From Clostridiales bacterium (lineage in GTDB: Bacteria > Bacillota > Clostridia > Lachnospirales > Lachnospiraceae): DNA of 29,256 nt. The stretch is from the NCBI GenBank assembly GCA_018365455.1, contig JAGZJZ010000076.1, positions 1 to 29,256 on the forward strand, read 5' to 3'. How positions within the stretch are numbered: the stretch's first letter is position 1; the number at the start of each line of letters is the position of its first letter. Made by a program: the position numbers and the translations under genes. Below are positions 7,167 to 14,780 of the stretch, in pieces. The notes under the pieces are model-generated. The model saw only the letters and a program-made list of their open reading frames with translations, searched no databases and was not told where the DNA came from.

Positions 7167-8942
7167 CTAAACAGGATCCTTGTGATCTTCTTTTCTGGGA
7201 ACGGAAATCTCTATCTTATATCCTGAAATGTTACGCTTATTTTCTGAAGTATCTATCGTCTTATATTCGTGATTTTCTGAAATATTAATCTTTCTATATT
7301 CCTTATTTTCTAAAATCTTTACGCCGTAATCATCCCCAAAATAAAGCCTCAGCCTCTGATCCACATTTTTGCACCCAGGCATATGCAGCATATCTGCTTC
7401 TCCGTCAGAATATTCCAACTGGTCTGTGCAGATCGTAAATAAAATATCGCCCTCTTTTTGGGATACATCAATATGCAGCATAATTTTGTCTCTTCTGATC
7501 TCCAGAAGCAGGTTCAGCATATCCTCAATCACAGGCTGCAATACCAGCTTTAAAATTCTGCTCTCTCTGGTTCCATCCTCGAAATCCCACTGGATAAACA
7601 GACGGTTTCCAAACCTTATATTCTGTAAAAACAAATAATTATCTACACTTGCCGCTTCCTCTTTTACTGATGTATATTCTTTCCCCTTACTGATGATGGT
7701 CCGGAAATAATTTCCCATGGCGATTACCATATCACTGATTTCTTCTGCCCCCTCATACTGACCGTTCCAGTAAATTGTTTCCAGGGTATTATATAAAAAA
7801 TGCGGATTAATCTGTTTTTGAAGTGCGGATAGCTCTGCTTCCTTTTTCAGCCTGTCCAGGCGGCTTTTTTCAAGCTCCATATGATATGCCTCTGCAATCA
7901 TATGCGTCCTCTTTTCATTCATATGGTTAAACCCGTCAATGACTTCCCGGTACTCATCCCTGCCGCTGTCTGGGATCGGCTCTCCGGTTTTTCCCTGCCG
8001 GACTGCTGTGATCAGTTTGGAGAGCGGCCTTGTAATACTCTCGGACATGATTTTGGTCAGAAGAATTACCACCGCCGCCAGAAGCAGTACCAGCACTGCC
8101 GTTATGAGAATCTGCTTTTTTGCACCAGCCAGCAGATCTACGTATGGAATTCCCTGCACAATATCCCATCCCATACTTTGAACAGGATAGCTCATCACAA
8201 ACATCTTATCACTCAGCCCATTACCCGCCTCTGCATTTTTGCCCTGATGCTCTTTAAAAATGTCTTCGTTGGTAACAGCAGTCCCTTCCCCGTCTATGAT
8301 TCCCGTTACCCACTGGCTGCCTATTACATGATTCTGGCAAAGTTCATCTACGTAATCTTTATTTAAGGAAACGAAAATTTTATTGCCGTCTCCAAGTAAC
8401 CTGGAAATAATAATATATTTTTTCTCATCCTTCCCCGCCTCTTTTTTTCCATACCGCCAGACAGTTCCTCCGTCTGTCTCCACTTCTTCTAACAGCCTGG
8501 TACTGCGCCCGGTAACCGGTGACAGGAAATAGAATCTGGTCCCATTCTTACTTACCATTTCCACCGTATCCACTTCCTGGTTTTCCCCAAATACGCTGTA
8601 GACCATCAGACGCATTTCATTTTCAATCTCCTTTTTCTGATCCCAATCCTGCTTTTCATAATTTTGGAGTCTGTAAAGAAAAGAATGATTTGACGCAATC
8701 GTCTGAATCTGCTCTTCATATTTGGCGAAATGCAGTTCCATGTTTGCTGCTGAAATCTCCGAAATTCTTTTCGAATAATCCATCGCCAGTTCTTTCATAT
8801 TCTGATAAGAGCGATAAGCCTCATATCCGCCAATCAGAACAATGGGAATTACGGATGCCAGAAAGAAAAGTACACCCAGCCTTTTTTTAATTTTTAAATG
8901 TCTCAGCAGATGTATTCCTTTGCTGCGAATTGAAATTAACAT
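7167..8942 (-). CDS. YesM-like sensor protein with degenerate ATPase domain (candidate pseudokinase)
   Basis: A 591-residue membrane protein built like YesM: membrane segment at about 23-39, a large extracytoplasmic Cache-like sensor region (about 40-275), a second segment (277-297) and HAMP (about 300-345). The phospho-acceptor motif is intact (QINPHFLYNTLETIYW, His381). The ATPase domain is not. The N box reads EDMLNLL (473-479) instead of ENxxxHG, the G1 region reads ICTDQLEYSDGE with no DNGxGM, and the G2 region is PGCKNV. ATP binding is therefore probably lost (inference), so it may be phosphorylated in trans by the neighbouring kinase or serve as a receptor subunit. Near the C-terminus an 11-residue repeat (EYRKINISENH, EYKTIDTSENK) stems from a 33-bp duplication. 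The gene starts 12 bases after the sugar-binding lipoprotein gene. Confidence 0.9.
   Translation of the reverse strand: MLISIRSKGIHLLRHLKIKKRLGVLFFLASVIPIVLIGGYEAYRSYQNMKELAMDYSKRISEISAANMELHFAKYEEQIQTIASNHSFLYRLQNYEKQDWDQKKEIENEMRLMVYSVFGENQEVDTVEMVSKNGTRFYFLSPVTGRSTRLLEEVETDGGTVWRYGKKEAGKDEKKYIIISRLLGDGNKIFVSLNKDYVDELCQNHVIGSQWVTGIIDGEGTAVTNEDIFKEHQGKNAEAGNGLSDKMFVMSYPVQSMGWDIVQGIPYVDLLAGAKKQILITAVLVLLLAAVVILLTKIMSESITRPLSKLITAVRQGKTGEPIPDSGRDEYREVIDGFNHMNEKRTHMIAEAYHMELEKSRLDRLKKEAELSALQKQINPHFLYNTLETIYWNGQYEGAEEISDMVIAMGNYFRTIISKGKEYTSVKEEAASVDNYLFLQNIRFGNRLFIQWDFEDGTRESRILKLVLQPVIEDMLNLLLEIRRDKIMLHIDVSQKEGDILFTICTDQLEYSDGEADMLHMPGCKNVDQRLRLYFGDDYGVKILENKEYRKINISENHEYKTIDTSENKRNISGYKIEISVPRKEDHKDPV
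7236..7320. repeat. 33-bp diverged tandem repeat inside the pseudokinase gene
   Basis: Two adjacent 33-base units (7236-7268 and 7269-7301) share the pattern ending in a cttatattc/tctatattc block and a ttttctgaa core. A partial third unit continues at about 7302-7320. Being 33 bases long the repeat stays in frame and inserts 11-residue repeats between the last helix of the ATPase-like domain and the final strand. Confidence 0.7.
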
Positions 8943-8954
8943 ACGCTTCCCTTT

Positions 8955-10094
8955 CTAATTATATTCATAACCCCATTCTTCTCTGGCTATATTGCTCCAG
9001 TTTCTTTTGTCCAGGGCATTCTCCCGGTTCATTAAATATGGAGGAACGACAGCATGCAGTCCCCTCTCATCCTTCGTCACCTCAAAATTTTCCCAATAAG
9101 TTCCCTCCAGGAAATAACTTCCCTCTGGAATCTCCTTGCCTTGAAACAGGTAATCACGAAGCAGCGTCACCAAAATTTTACCATATCCCACGGCATCCTG
9201 TACAACAGATGTATCATAATAACCATCCCGGATCTGGTCAGCTGCATAGGGGTCACCATCAATCGTCACAAAAATAATATGTCCCGGCTCTCCTTGTTTT
9301 TTCCACTTTCCTGCCTCCTGAAGCGCTTCCGCCAGCCCTCTTGCCGGATAGTCACTGGAACAGTGAACAGCATCAATGGCTTCACCTTTCTCCAAGACTC
9401 CCTGCAGCCATTCCCTGGCTGTCTTGGCATCCCCCTTCATGTTGCCGGAAACGCATTTGATTTCAGGATATCTGGATATCTCATCTTCAAATCCTTTTTT
9501 TCGATAAGTATAAGCGCTGCTTCCTGTCATGCCATAGCTGTGTGCCACAACTCCCCTTGGTGTCTGATACTTTTCGGTGAGCAGACGAACGATTTCACGG
9601 GCAGCCATCTGTCCCGCCAGATAATTATCAAAATTAACGGTAAGTGCCACCTCACCTCCGGTAGATTCCGTATCCACCAGCATCACCGGAATGCCGGTTT
9701 CATTTACCGTTTCAATCGCCGGATTAATCGTTTCCTTATCAATCGGAGCGGTAATAAGCACATCCGGTTTCTTTCTGCAAAAGTCAATCATCTGCTGGTT
9801 CTGTCTGGTCTGGTCATAGTCTGCAATAGCGGATTCATATTTCCATCCCTCTTTCAGTGCATAAAATTGTACAGACGCATTAACGATACGATGAAAGTAG
9901 GTATTCAGACTTTTCTGCACGAAAGCGATATAGTGAGACTCTGTTTCTCTGCCTGTTTCTCCGTCTGTTTCCGAGGTTGTTTCTGCAGCGTGTTCTGAGC
10001 CTGTCGCATTACGGCATCCGGCTGACATCAGCAAAAGCATGCAAAAACTAACCGCCACAATTCCATATAGAAGTTTTCTGCCCATGTTCTTCAT
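8955..10094 (-). CDS. Sugar-binding lipoprotein (RbsB-like periplasmic-binding fold)
   Basis: A 379-residue lipoprotein with a signal peptide ending in the lipobox LMSAGC (Cys27), a Thr/Glu-rich linker (ETTSETDGETGRETE) and a Peripla_BP_4/RbsB-type sugar-binding domain (YIAFVQKSLNTYFHRI; VNFDNYLAGQMAAREIV; IIFVTIDGDPYAADQIRDG). The start at 10094 (MKNMGRK) is preferred because AAAGG lies six bases upstream; the ATG at 10100 abuts that site. The gene leads a run of sensor genes and no ABC permease or ATPase is nearby. It is therefore more likely the ligand-binding input of the two sensor proteins than a transport subunit, as described for LytS/YesN-type three-component sugar sensors. The ligand is unknown; a pentose, hexose or uronate is plausible. 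Confidence 0.9.
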   Translation of the reverse strand: MKNMGRKLLYGIVAVSFCMLLLMSAGCRNATGSEHAAETTSETDGETGRETESHYIAFVQKSLNTYFHRIVNASVQFYALKEGWKYESAIADYDQTRQNQQMIDFCRKKPDVLITAPIDKETINPAIETVNETGIPVMLVDTESTGGEVALTVNFDNYLAGQMAAREIVRLLTEKYQTPRGVVAHSYGMTGSSAYTYRKKGFEDEISRYPEIKCVSGNMKGDAKTAREWLQGVLEKGEAIDAVHCSSDYPARGLAEALQEAGKWKKQGEPGHIIFVTIDGDPYAADQIRDGYYDTSVVQDAVGYGKILVTLLRDYLFQGKEIPEGSYFLEGTYWENFEVTKDERGLHAVVPPYLMNRENALDKRNWSNIAREEWGYEYN

Positions 10095-10172
10095 TTTCAT
10101 CCTTTCTTTCCGGATTTAATCGTTCATAAAGCTAAAATTCAGTACAAAAATATTTGAATCCAGTATAACATG

Positions 10173-10208
10173 AACAGGAGACAATTTCCTTAAAAATCGT
10201 CCCCTGTT
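10173..10208 (-). terminator. Imperfect hairpin after uxuA
   Basis: AACAGG (10173-10178) pairs with CCTGTT (10203-10208), and the pairing extends inwards through GAC/GTC and ATTT/AAAT steps with mismatches. It lies 50 bases past the uxuA stop and about 80 bases before the lipoprotein start, so it could separate the gntP-uxuA unit from the sensor operon. It has no T-tract, so termination would be weak or protein-assisted. Confidence 0.4.
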
Positions 10209-10259
10209 TCTTCTTGGCAATTCGTGTATCTATACTGCACTCTGGCAGCTCCACACCTT

Positions 10260-11315
10260 TTATTTATTCATTTTTTCAAGGGCTTCCCATATTCCATTCA
10301 AATAAGTAGCTCCCAGAGCACGATCATATAAACCGTAGCCCGCTCTTCCGGTTTCACCCCAGATCATACGTCCGTGATCCGGCCTGATATACCCGTCAAA
10401 TCCATTATCAAATAATGCCTTTAATATTGCAAACATATCCAGGCTGCCGCAGCTTGATAGATGGGCACGTTCCTCAAATCCCCTGTCTTCTTCTAAAACT
10501 GCTACATTTCTTGCATGTACAAAATGAATCCTGCCCATTTTTGCATATTTTGCCGCCATCTGCACTACATCATTTTTACTGCTGCATCCAAGAGATCCGG
10601 TACACAGCGTAATTCCATTGTGAGAATCATCCACCAGCTTCAGAAAACGATCCAGATTTTTTTCACAGGTTATAATCCTTGGCAGTCCAAAAATGCTCCA
10701 GCAGGGATCATCCTCATGAATCGCCATATTAACATTACACTCAGCTGCAACCGGAATCACTTTTTCAAGAAAATACTGCAGATTATTCCACAGATCATCT
10801 TCTTCCATTGCCTGATATTGTGCAACCACTTCTTTTAACTCTTCCCTGGTATAGCTGGAATCCCATCCAGGCAGCGTTAGGTCACTGTCACTTTCCAGCG
10901 GATTTACCCGGTCTACCTGTTCCTGATAATAAACCAGGGAAGTGGAACCGTCAGAAAGTCTGTGATCCAGCTGCGTTCTGGTCCAGTCAAAAACAGGCAT
11001 GAAATTATAACAGATACACTGTATGCCCGCCTCTGCAAGTCTTCTGATATTTTCACAGTAATTTTCTATGTACTGCTCTCTGGAAGGTTTTCCAAGCTTA
11101 ATGTCTTCATGCACAGGCACACTTTCAATCACTTCAAAATGAAGTCCGGCATCTTCGGTCAGCATCTTCAGCCGCTGTATACTCTCCCTGCTCCAAACCT
11201 CTCCCACCGGAACATCATATACCGCGGTGACAATTGCGTGCATACCCGGTATCTGGCGGATTTTTTCTAAAGTAACCCCATCTTCTTCTCCATACCATCT
11301 AAAAGATAATTTCAT
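10260..11315 (-). CDS. uxuA: Mannonate dehydratase UxuA
   Basis: Converts D-mannonate to 2-keto-3-deoxy-D-gluconate in the glucuronate/fructuronate branch of uronate breakdown. A cytoplasmic TIM-barrel metalloenzyme of 351 residues, the usual length for the Firmicute type. The expected metal ligands are visible: His200 (MAIHEDDP), Cys238 (LCTGSLGCSS), His267 (FVHARN) and Asp313 (RPDHGRMIWG). The start at 11315 (MKLSFRWYG) has GAGAGG seven bases upstream; an earlier TTG at 11339 lacks one. It follows the GntP permease by 95 bases with no terminator between, so the two probably form one operon. The fructuronate reductase, KDG kinase and aldolase of the pathway are not in this window. Confidence 0.95.
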   Translation of the reverse strand: MKLSFRWYGEEDGVTLEKIRQIPGMHAIVTAVYDVPVGEVWSRESIQRLKMLTEDAGLHFEVIESVPVHEDIKLGKPSREQYIENYCENIRRLAEAGIQCICYNFMPVFDWTRTQLDHRLSDGSTSLVYYQEQVDRVNPLESDSDLTLPGWDSSYTREELKEVVAQYQAMEEDDLWNNLQYFLEKVIPVAAECNVNMAIHEDDPCWSIFGLPRIITCEKNLDRFLKLVDDSHNGITLCTGSLGCSSKNDVVQMAAKYAKMGRIHFVHARNVAVLEEDRGFEERAHLSSCGSLDMFAILKALFDNGFDGYIRPDHGRMIWGETGRAGYGLYDRALGATYLNGIWEALEKMNK

Positions 11316-11410
11316 GTCATATCCTCTCTTATTTTCCAATTCATATTATTAAATGTTTCCTACAGGAACTTCATCCATAAATGCAGCCACAAAGTGAATT
11401 CGGGTAATCC

Positions 11411-12769
11411 CTATGATACAACAAACCATACAATCGTTGCTCCTGCAATCCCCACCAGTCCGATAATTGTCTCCATAATTGTCCAGGTCTTAAGATTCGT
11501 CTTCTCGTCCACCTCAAACAGGGATTTCGAAAGCCAGAACCCGGAATCATTAACATGGCTGAATGCCGTTGCTCCAGCGGCAACTGCAATGGTTATCGTA
11601 GCCAGCTGTAACTGGGAAAGTCCTGCTACGGCAGGCATTGCCGCCATAATCCCTGCCGCCATGGTCATGGAAACCGTAGCGGAACCTACTGAGATTCGCA
11701 CGACCGCTGCAATCAGAAATGCTACCAGAACCAGCGGGAGTGGAAGTCCTCCTACAAATTCTCCAAATACAGCGCCTATTCCGGAATTTTGTAAAATAAA
11801 CCGTAGCATTCCCCCTCCTGCAATCAATAAGATAATATTTCCACAGGAGCTCAGAGACTCAGTCATAATTTTCGTTAATTCTTCTCTGGTATAACCGTGT
11901 CTCATGCCCAGTAAAACCATGGCAACTATTGTGGATAACAACAGGGCAATGACCGGGGTTCCAAGAAATGTCAGAACCGGTTTCAGCGGCTGCATAAACG
12001 GAACAATGGAAGACAGCGTATTTAATATGATCAAAAATAACGGCAGTAAAATAATCGCAACAACTGTACCAAATCCCGGAAGCTTTCCTTCCACTATCTT
12101 TTTGTCATTAGCCTCGAAAGATGACGGTACCGGGAAATTATATTTATTACCGGCAAACTTACCAAACAGCGGTCCCGCCAGAATCATCGCCGGAATCCCA
12201 ATAATGATACCCAGAATGATCACATAGCTCAGTTCCACATTCAGCATTTCTGCTACCAGCACAGGTCCCGGAGTAGGCGGTATAAATGCGTGCCCGATAG
12301 CCAGCCCCGCCAAAAGAGGAATGGCATAATGAAAAATAGAACGTTTTGTTTTCTTAGCTATCCCAAAAGCAATGGGAATCAGAATCAACAATCCTGATTC
12401 AAAAAACACCGGCATTCCTACAATTAATCCGGTTACACCAAGCGCCCAGGCTGCTTTCTTTTCCCCAAATTTGTCCAAAAGGGTCTGGGCAATCACTTCT
12501 ACTCCCCCTGAGACCTGAAGAATCGCACCAAACATAGAACCCAGCCCGATTAAAATAGCAATGGTCTGCAACGTAGTTCCAACGCCTTCCGATAAGGTAT
12601 CCGTTATCATGGAAAACGGCATACCTACTGCCACACCAATCACCAGTGCCGACAGCATAATGGAAACAAAAGGCTGTACCTTCAGTTTAATAATTAAAAA
12701 TAGTAAAATCGCAAAACCAAGCAATGCTCCAATAATCAACCGTTCCGGAGATGCACTAAAAGTATCCAT
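11411..12769 (-). CDS. GntP-family gluconate/sugar-acid permease
   Basis: A 452-residue inner-membrane transporter with about 12 or more hydrophobic segments, belonging to the GntP/GntT family of gluconate:H+ symporters and relatives for fructuronate, idonate and ketogluconate. Family-typical stretches include GFAILLFLIIKLKVQPF, the ALGVTGLIVGMPVFFESG segment (about residues 103-120), AIGHAFIPPTPGPV and AFSHVNDSGFWL. The start at 12769 (MDTFSAS) has GGAGG seven bases upstream. It is the first gene of a probable operon with uxuA, so the likely substrate is a sugar acid entering the mannonate route, for example fructuronate or gluconate; the exact substrate cannot be read from the sequence. Confidence 0.93.
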   Translation of the reverse strand: MDTFSASPERLIIGALLGFAILLFLIIKLKVQPFVSIMLSALVIGVAVGMPFSMITDTLSEGVGTTLQTIAILIGLGSMFGAILQVSGGVEVIAQTLLDKFGEKKAAWALGVTGLIVGMPVFFESGLLILIPIAFGIAKKTKRSIFHYAIPLLAGLAIGHAFIPPTPGPVLVAEMLNVELSYVIILGIIIGIPAMILAGPLFGKFAGNKYNFPVPSSFEANDKKIVEGKLPGFGTVVAIILLPLFLIILNTLSSIVPFMQPLKPVLTFLGTPVIALLLSTIVAMVLLGMRHGYTREELTKIMTESLSSCGNIILLIAGGGMLRFILQNSGIGAVFGEFVGGLPLPLVLVAFLIAAVVRISVGSATVSMTMAAGIMAAMPAVAGLSQLQLATITIAVAAGATAFSHVNDSGFWLSKSLFEVDEKTNLKTWTIMETIIGLVGIAGATIVWFVVS

Positions 12770-12838
12770 ATTCTTTCCTCCAAAATCTTCCTTCTTACAG
12801 CCCGGCCGCGGCACCTGTCTGCTTTTCTTTATGGTTCG

Positions 12839-12847
12839 ATTATAGCA
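12839..12847 (-). promoter_or_regulatory. Extended -10 promoter of gntP-uxuA
   Basis: On the minus strand TGCTATAAT is an extended -10 box about 70 bases before the GntP start. No good -35 hexamer is seen at 17-18 bases, a weakness that suits activator-dependent control, for example by the AraC-type response regulator nearby (inference). Confidence 0.5.
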
Positions 12848-12954
12848 AAAATGCCTGGAAAGAAATATGGGGGAAACTTTCTATTTTATCCTGTTTATTT
12901 ATGTTTTATCTAAGATATCCCGGTTGATCATTCCGGTAAGTGCCCCAGTGCAGT

Positions 12955-13002
12955 AAAAAACAGCATCTTATGGCTTTAAAATCATCCATAAAATGCTGTT
13001 TT
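12955..13002 (-). terminator. Intrinsic terminator of malQ
   Basis: AAAACAGCAT (12957-12966) pairs with ATGCTGTTTT (12993-13002), and TTATGG (12968-12973) with CCATAA (12986-12991). Read on the minus strand the stem is followed by a run of T (12955-12960). It lies 18 bases past the malQ stop and isolates gntP from malQ. Confidence 0.85.
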
Positions 13003-13020
13003 CTTATCGAATTTGATATT

Positions 13021-14505
13021 TTATTCACTTCTGCCAAATAAAACACAAAGTTTTCTAATCCTGCTGATCAGTTCTTCATGAAAATCTTCTTCTGCCAAAC
13101 GCCAGGTCCAATTATCGCCTAAGGTAGACGGTGTATTAATTCTGGCATCTGAATCCAGATAAAGATAATCCTGAACCGGTATTACCGCCAGCATTGCTAC
13201 GCTGGAAAGTGCCAGACGGATAAACTCCCACTGGATCTCCTCATCGTTTCTACCATACAGATTCATATATTCTTTTGCCAGTTCCCGGTCTTCCTCAGCC
13301 ATTTCATAATACCAGGTTCTCAGTGTCTGGTTATCGTGGGTACCTGTATAAACAACACAATTCTTGTCATAGTTGTGAGGCAGATAATTACTGGGTTCTC
13401 TGGAATCAAATGCAAACTCCAGCACTTTCATGCCTGGGAATCCGCTTTCTTCAACCATTTCTATAACACTTGGGGTTAAGTATCCCAGATCTTCCGCAAT
13501 CACCCGCATTTCCCCTAACTGTTTTCTTAACTGCCTGAACAGATCCAGGCCCGGACCCTTTTTCCAGCAGCCATTTTCCGCAGTCTTATTCCCATAAGGA
13601 ATTGCATAGTATTCATCAAAGCCCCGGAAATGATCTACCCTCACTATGTCATAAAGGCGGAAACACCGTTCCATACGTTTCGCCCACCAGACATAACCGG
13701 TTTCTTTATGATATTCCCATTTATACAGAGGATTCCCCCACAACTGGCCTGTTGCTGAAAATCCATCGGGAGGGCATCCGGCAACGTCAATGGGCAGGTT
13801 CTCTTCATCAAACTGGAACAGATCCGGACGCGCCCAGGTATCTGCGCTGTCAAAAGCTACATAAATAGGGATATCGCCAATAATTTCCACACCATTTTGA
13901 TTGGCATACTTTTTTAACGCATACCACTGCTCCTGAAACTTAAATTGCTGAAACCGAAAAAAATGAATCTCATCTTCATATTGTTTGCGGTATCTTTCCA
14001 TTGCTTCCGGTTTGCGAAGGCGGATATCTTCATCCCAGTGATCCCAGCTGACTCCATCAAAATGATTTTTCACCGCCATGTAAAGGCAGTAATCGTCCAG
14101 CCATTCTTCGTTTTCTTCCAGGAACTTCTTATATTCCGGATTGTTCTCTAATTTACAGCGCTTATATGCTTTTTGTAAGATCAAAAATCGGGACTTATAA
14201 ATCTTTCCATAATCAATATGTCTTCTATTGGTACCAAAATCATAAGACTCGCATTCTTTTTCGCTTAACAGACCTTCTTTCACCAACTGGTCCAAATCTA
14301 TAAAATACGGATTCCCGGCATATGTGGAAAATGACTGGTAGGGGGAATCTCCATATCCCGTGGGACCAAGGGGAAGAATCTGCCAGAACTTCTGCCCTGC
14401 CGCCTTTAGTATATCAACAAAATCATATGCGCTTTTAGAAAATGTGCCTATTCCATACTTGGATGGAAGGCTGGCTATGGGTAATAACATTCCACTGGCT
14501 CTCAT
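13021..14505 (-). CDS. malQ: 4-alpha-glucanotransferase (amylomaltase)
   Basis: Cytoplasmic GH77 enzyme that transfers glucan chains between maltodextrins, releasing glucose and longer chains for phosphorylase. It has 494 residues, normal for the family. The N-terminal motif GILLPIASLPS-like start (MRASGMLLPIASLPSKYGIG) and WQILPLGPTGYGDSPY are typical. Catalytic residues: nucleophile Asp291 (RVDHFRGF), acid/base Glu338 (VIAEDLG) and Asp391 (TGTHDNQT). GGAGG lies nine bases before the ATG. It is a single-gene transcription unit with a clear promoter (14578-14606), a LacI-type operator in the leader (14540-14560) and a strong terminator. No other maltose or glycogen genes are in the window. 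Confidence 0.97.
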   Translation of the reverse strand: MRASGMLLPIASLPSKYGIGTFSKSAYDFVDILKAAGQKFWQILPLGPTGYGDSPYQSFSTYAGNPYFIDLDQLVKEGLLSEKECESYDFGTNRRHIDYGKIYKSRFLILQKAYKRCKLENNPEYKKFLEENEEWLDDYCLYMAVKNHFDGVSWDHWDEDIRLRKPEAMERYRKQYEDEIHFFRFQQFKFQEQWYALKKYANQNGVEIIGDIPIYVAFDSADTWARPDLFQFDEENLPIDVAGCPPDGFSATGQLWGNPLYKWEYHKETGYVWWAKRMERCFRLYDIVRVDHFRGFDEYYAIPYGNKTAENGCWKKGPGLDLFRQLRKQLGEMRVIAEDLGYLTPSVIEMVEESGFPGMKVLEFAFDSREPSNYLPHNYDKNCVVYTGTHDNQTLRTWYYEMAEEDRELAKEYMNLYGRNDEEIQWEFIRLALSSVAMLAVIPVQDYLYLDSDARINTPSTLGDNWTWRLAEEDFHEELISRIRKLCVLFGRSE

Positions 14506-14539
14506 TTAGTGGTGCCTCCTCTAATCTTCTTTATCTGTT

Positions 14540-14560
14540 CCGGTAACGTTATCGGTACCG
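14540..14560. promoter_or_regulatory. LacI/MalR-type operator in the malQ leader
   Basis: CCGGTAACGTTATCGG (14540-14555) is a 16-bp palindrome with a central CG and one mismatched pair. It overlaps a perfect 8-bp palindrome CGGTACCG (14553-14560). The central AACGTT is typical of LacI/GalR-family operators. It lies about 11-31 bases after the predicted malQ transcription start, where a bound repressor would block elongation. The LacI-type gene at 2660-3688 is a possible but unproven partner; a MalR outside the window is equally likely. Confidence 0.6.
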
Positions 14561-14577
14561 TTTCCAATACTGTATTT

Positions 14578-14606
14578 ATCATAGCACAGATATACAGGTC
14601 TGGCAA
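14578..14606 (-). promoter_or_regulatory. Sigma-A promoter of malQ
   Basis: On the minus strand TTGCCA (14601-14606) and TATGAT (14578-14583) are separated by exactly 17 bases. Transcription should start near 14571, giving a leader of about 65 bases that contains the operator. Confidence 0.75.
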
Positions 14607-14684
14607 CTCCATTTCAATGTTTTTTTGCAATTCAGAAAAACACATAAGTTCCCTCCCTCCATTCTGTGCATATTTACTTCGCCT

Positions 14685-14780
14685 ATAATTTTACGTATGA
14701 TTTACGCTATTATTTACACTATAATTTTACGTATAATTTACGCTGTTATTTACACTATAATTTTACATATGATTTTTACG
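14685..14780. repeat. 36-bp tandem repeat at the 3' end of the EamA gene
   Basis: Two full 36-base units (14685-14720 and 14721-14756) differ at two positions, and a third partial unit runs from 14757 to about 14780. Each begins ATAATTTTAC and contains TTTACGC and ATTTACACT. The third unit includes the stop codon of the EamA gene (14763-14765), so the array starts inside the coding end and extends into the gap towards malQ. The array is AT-rich, with no hairpin strong enough to call a terminator. Confidence 0.85.

Noticed and set aside
8955..10094. The lipoprotein as part of an ABC sugar importer
   Set aside because: No permease or ATPase gene lies anywhere in the neighbouring block, and the gene is tightly packed with sensor genes instead.
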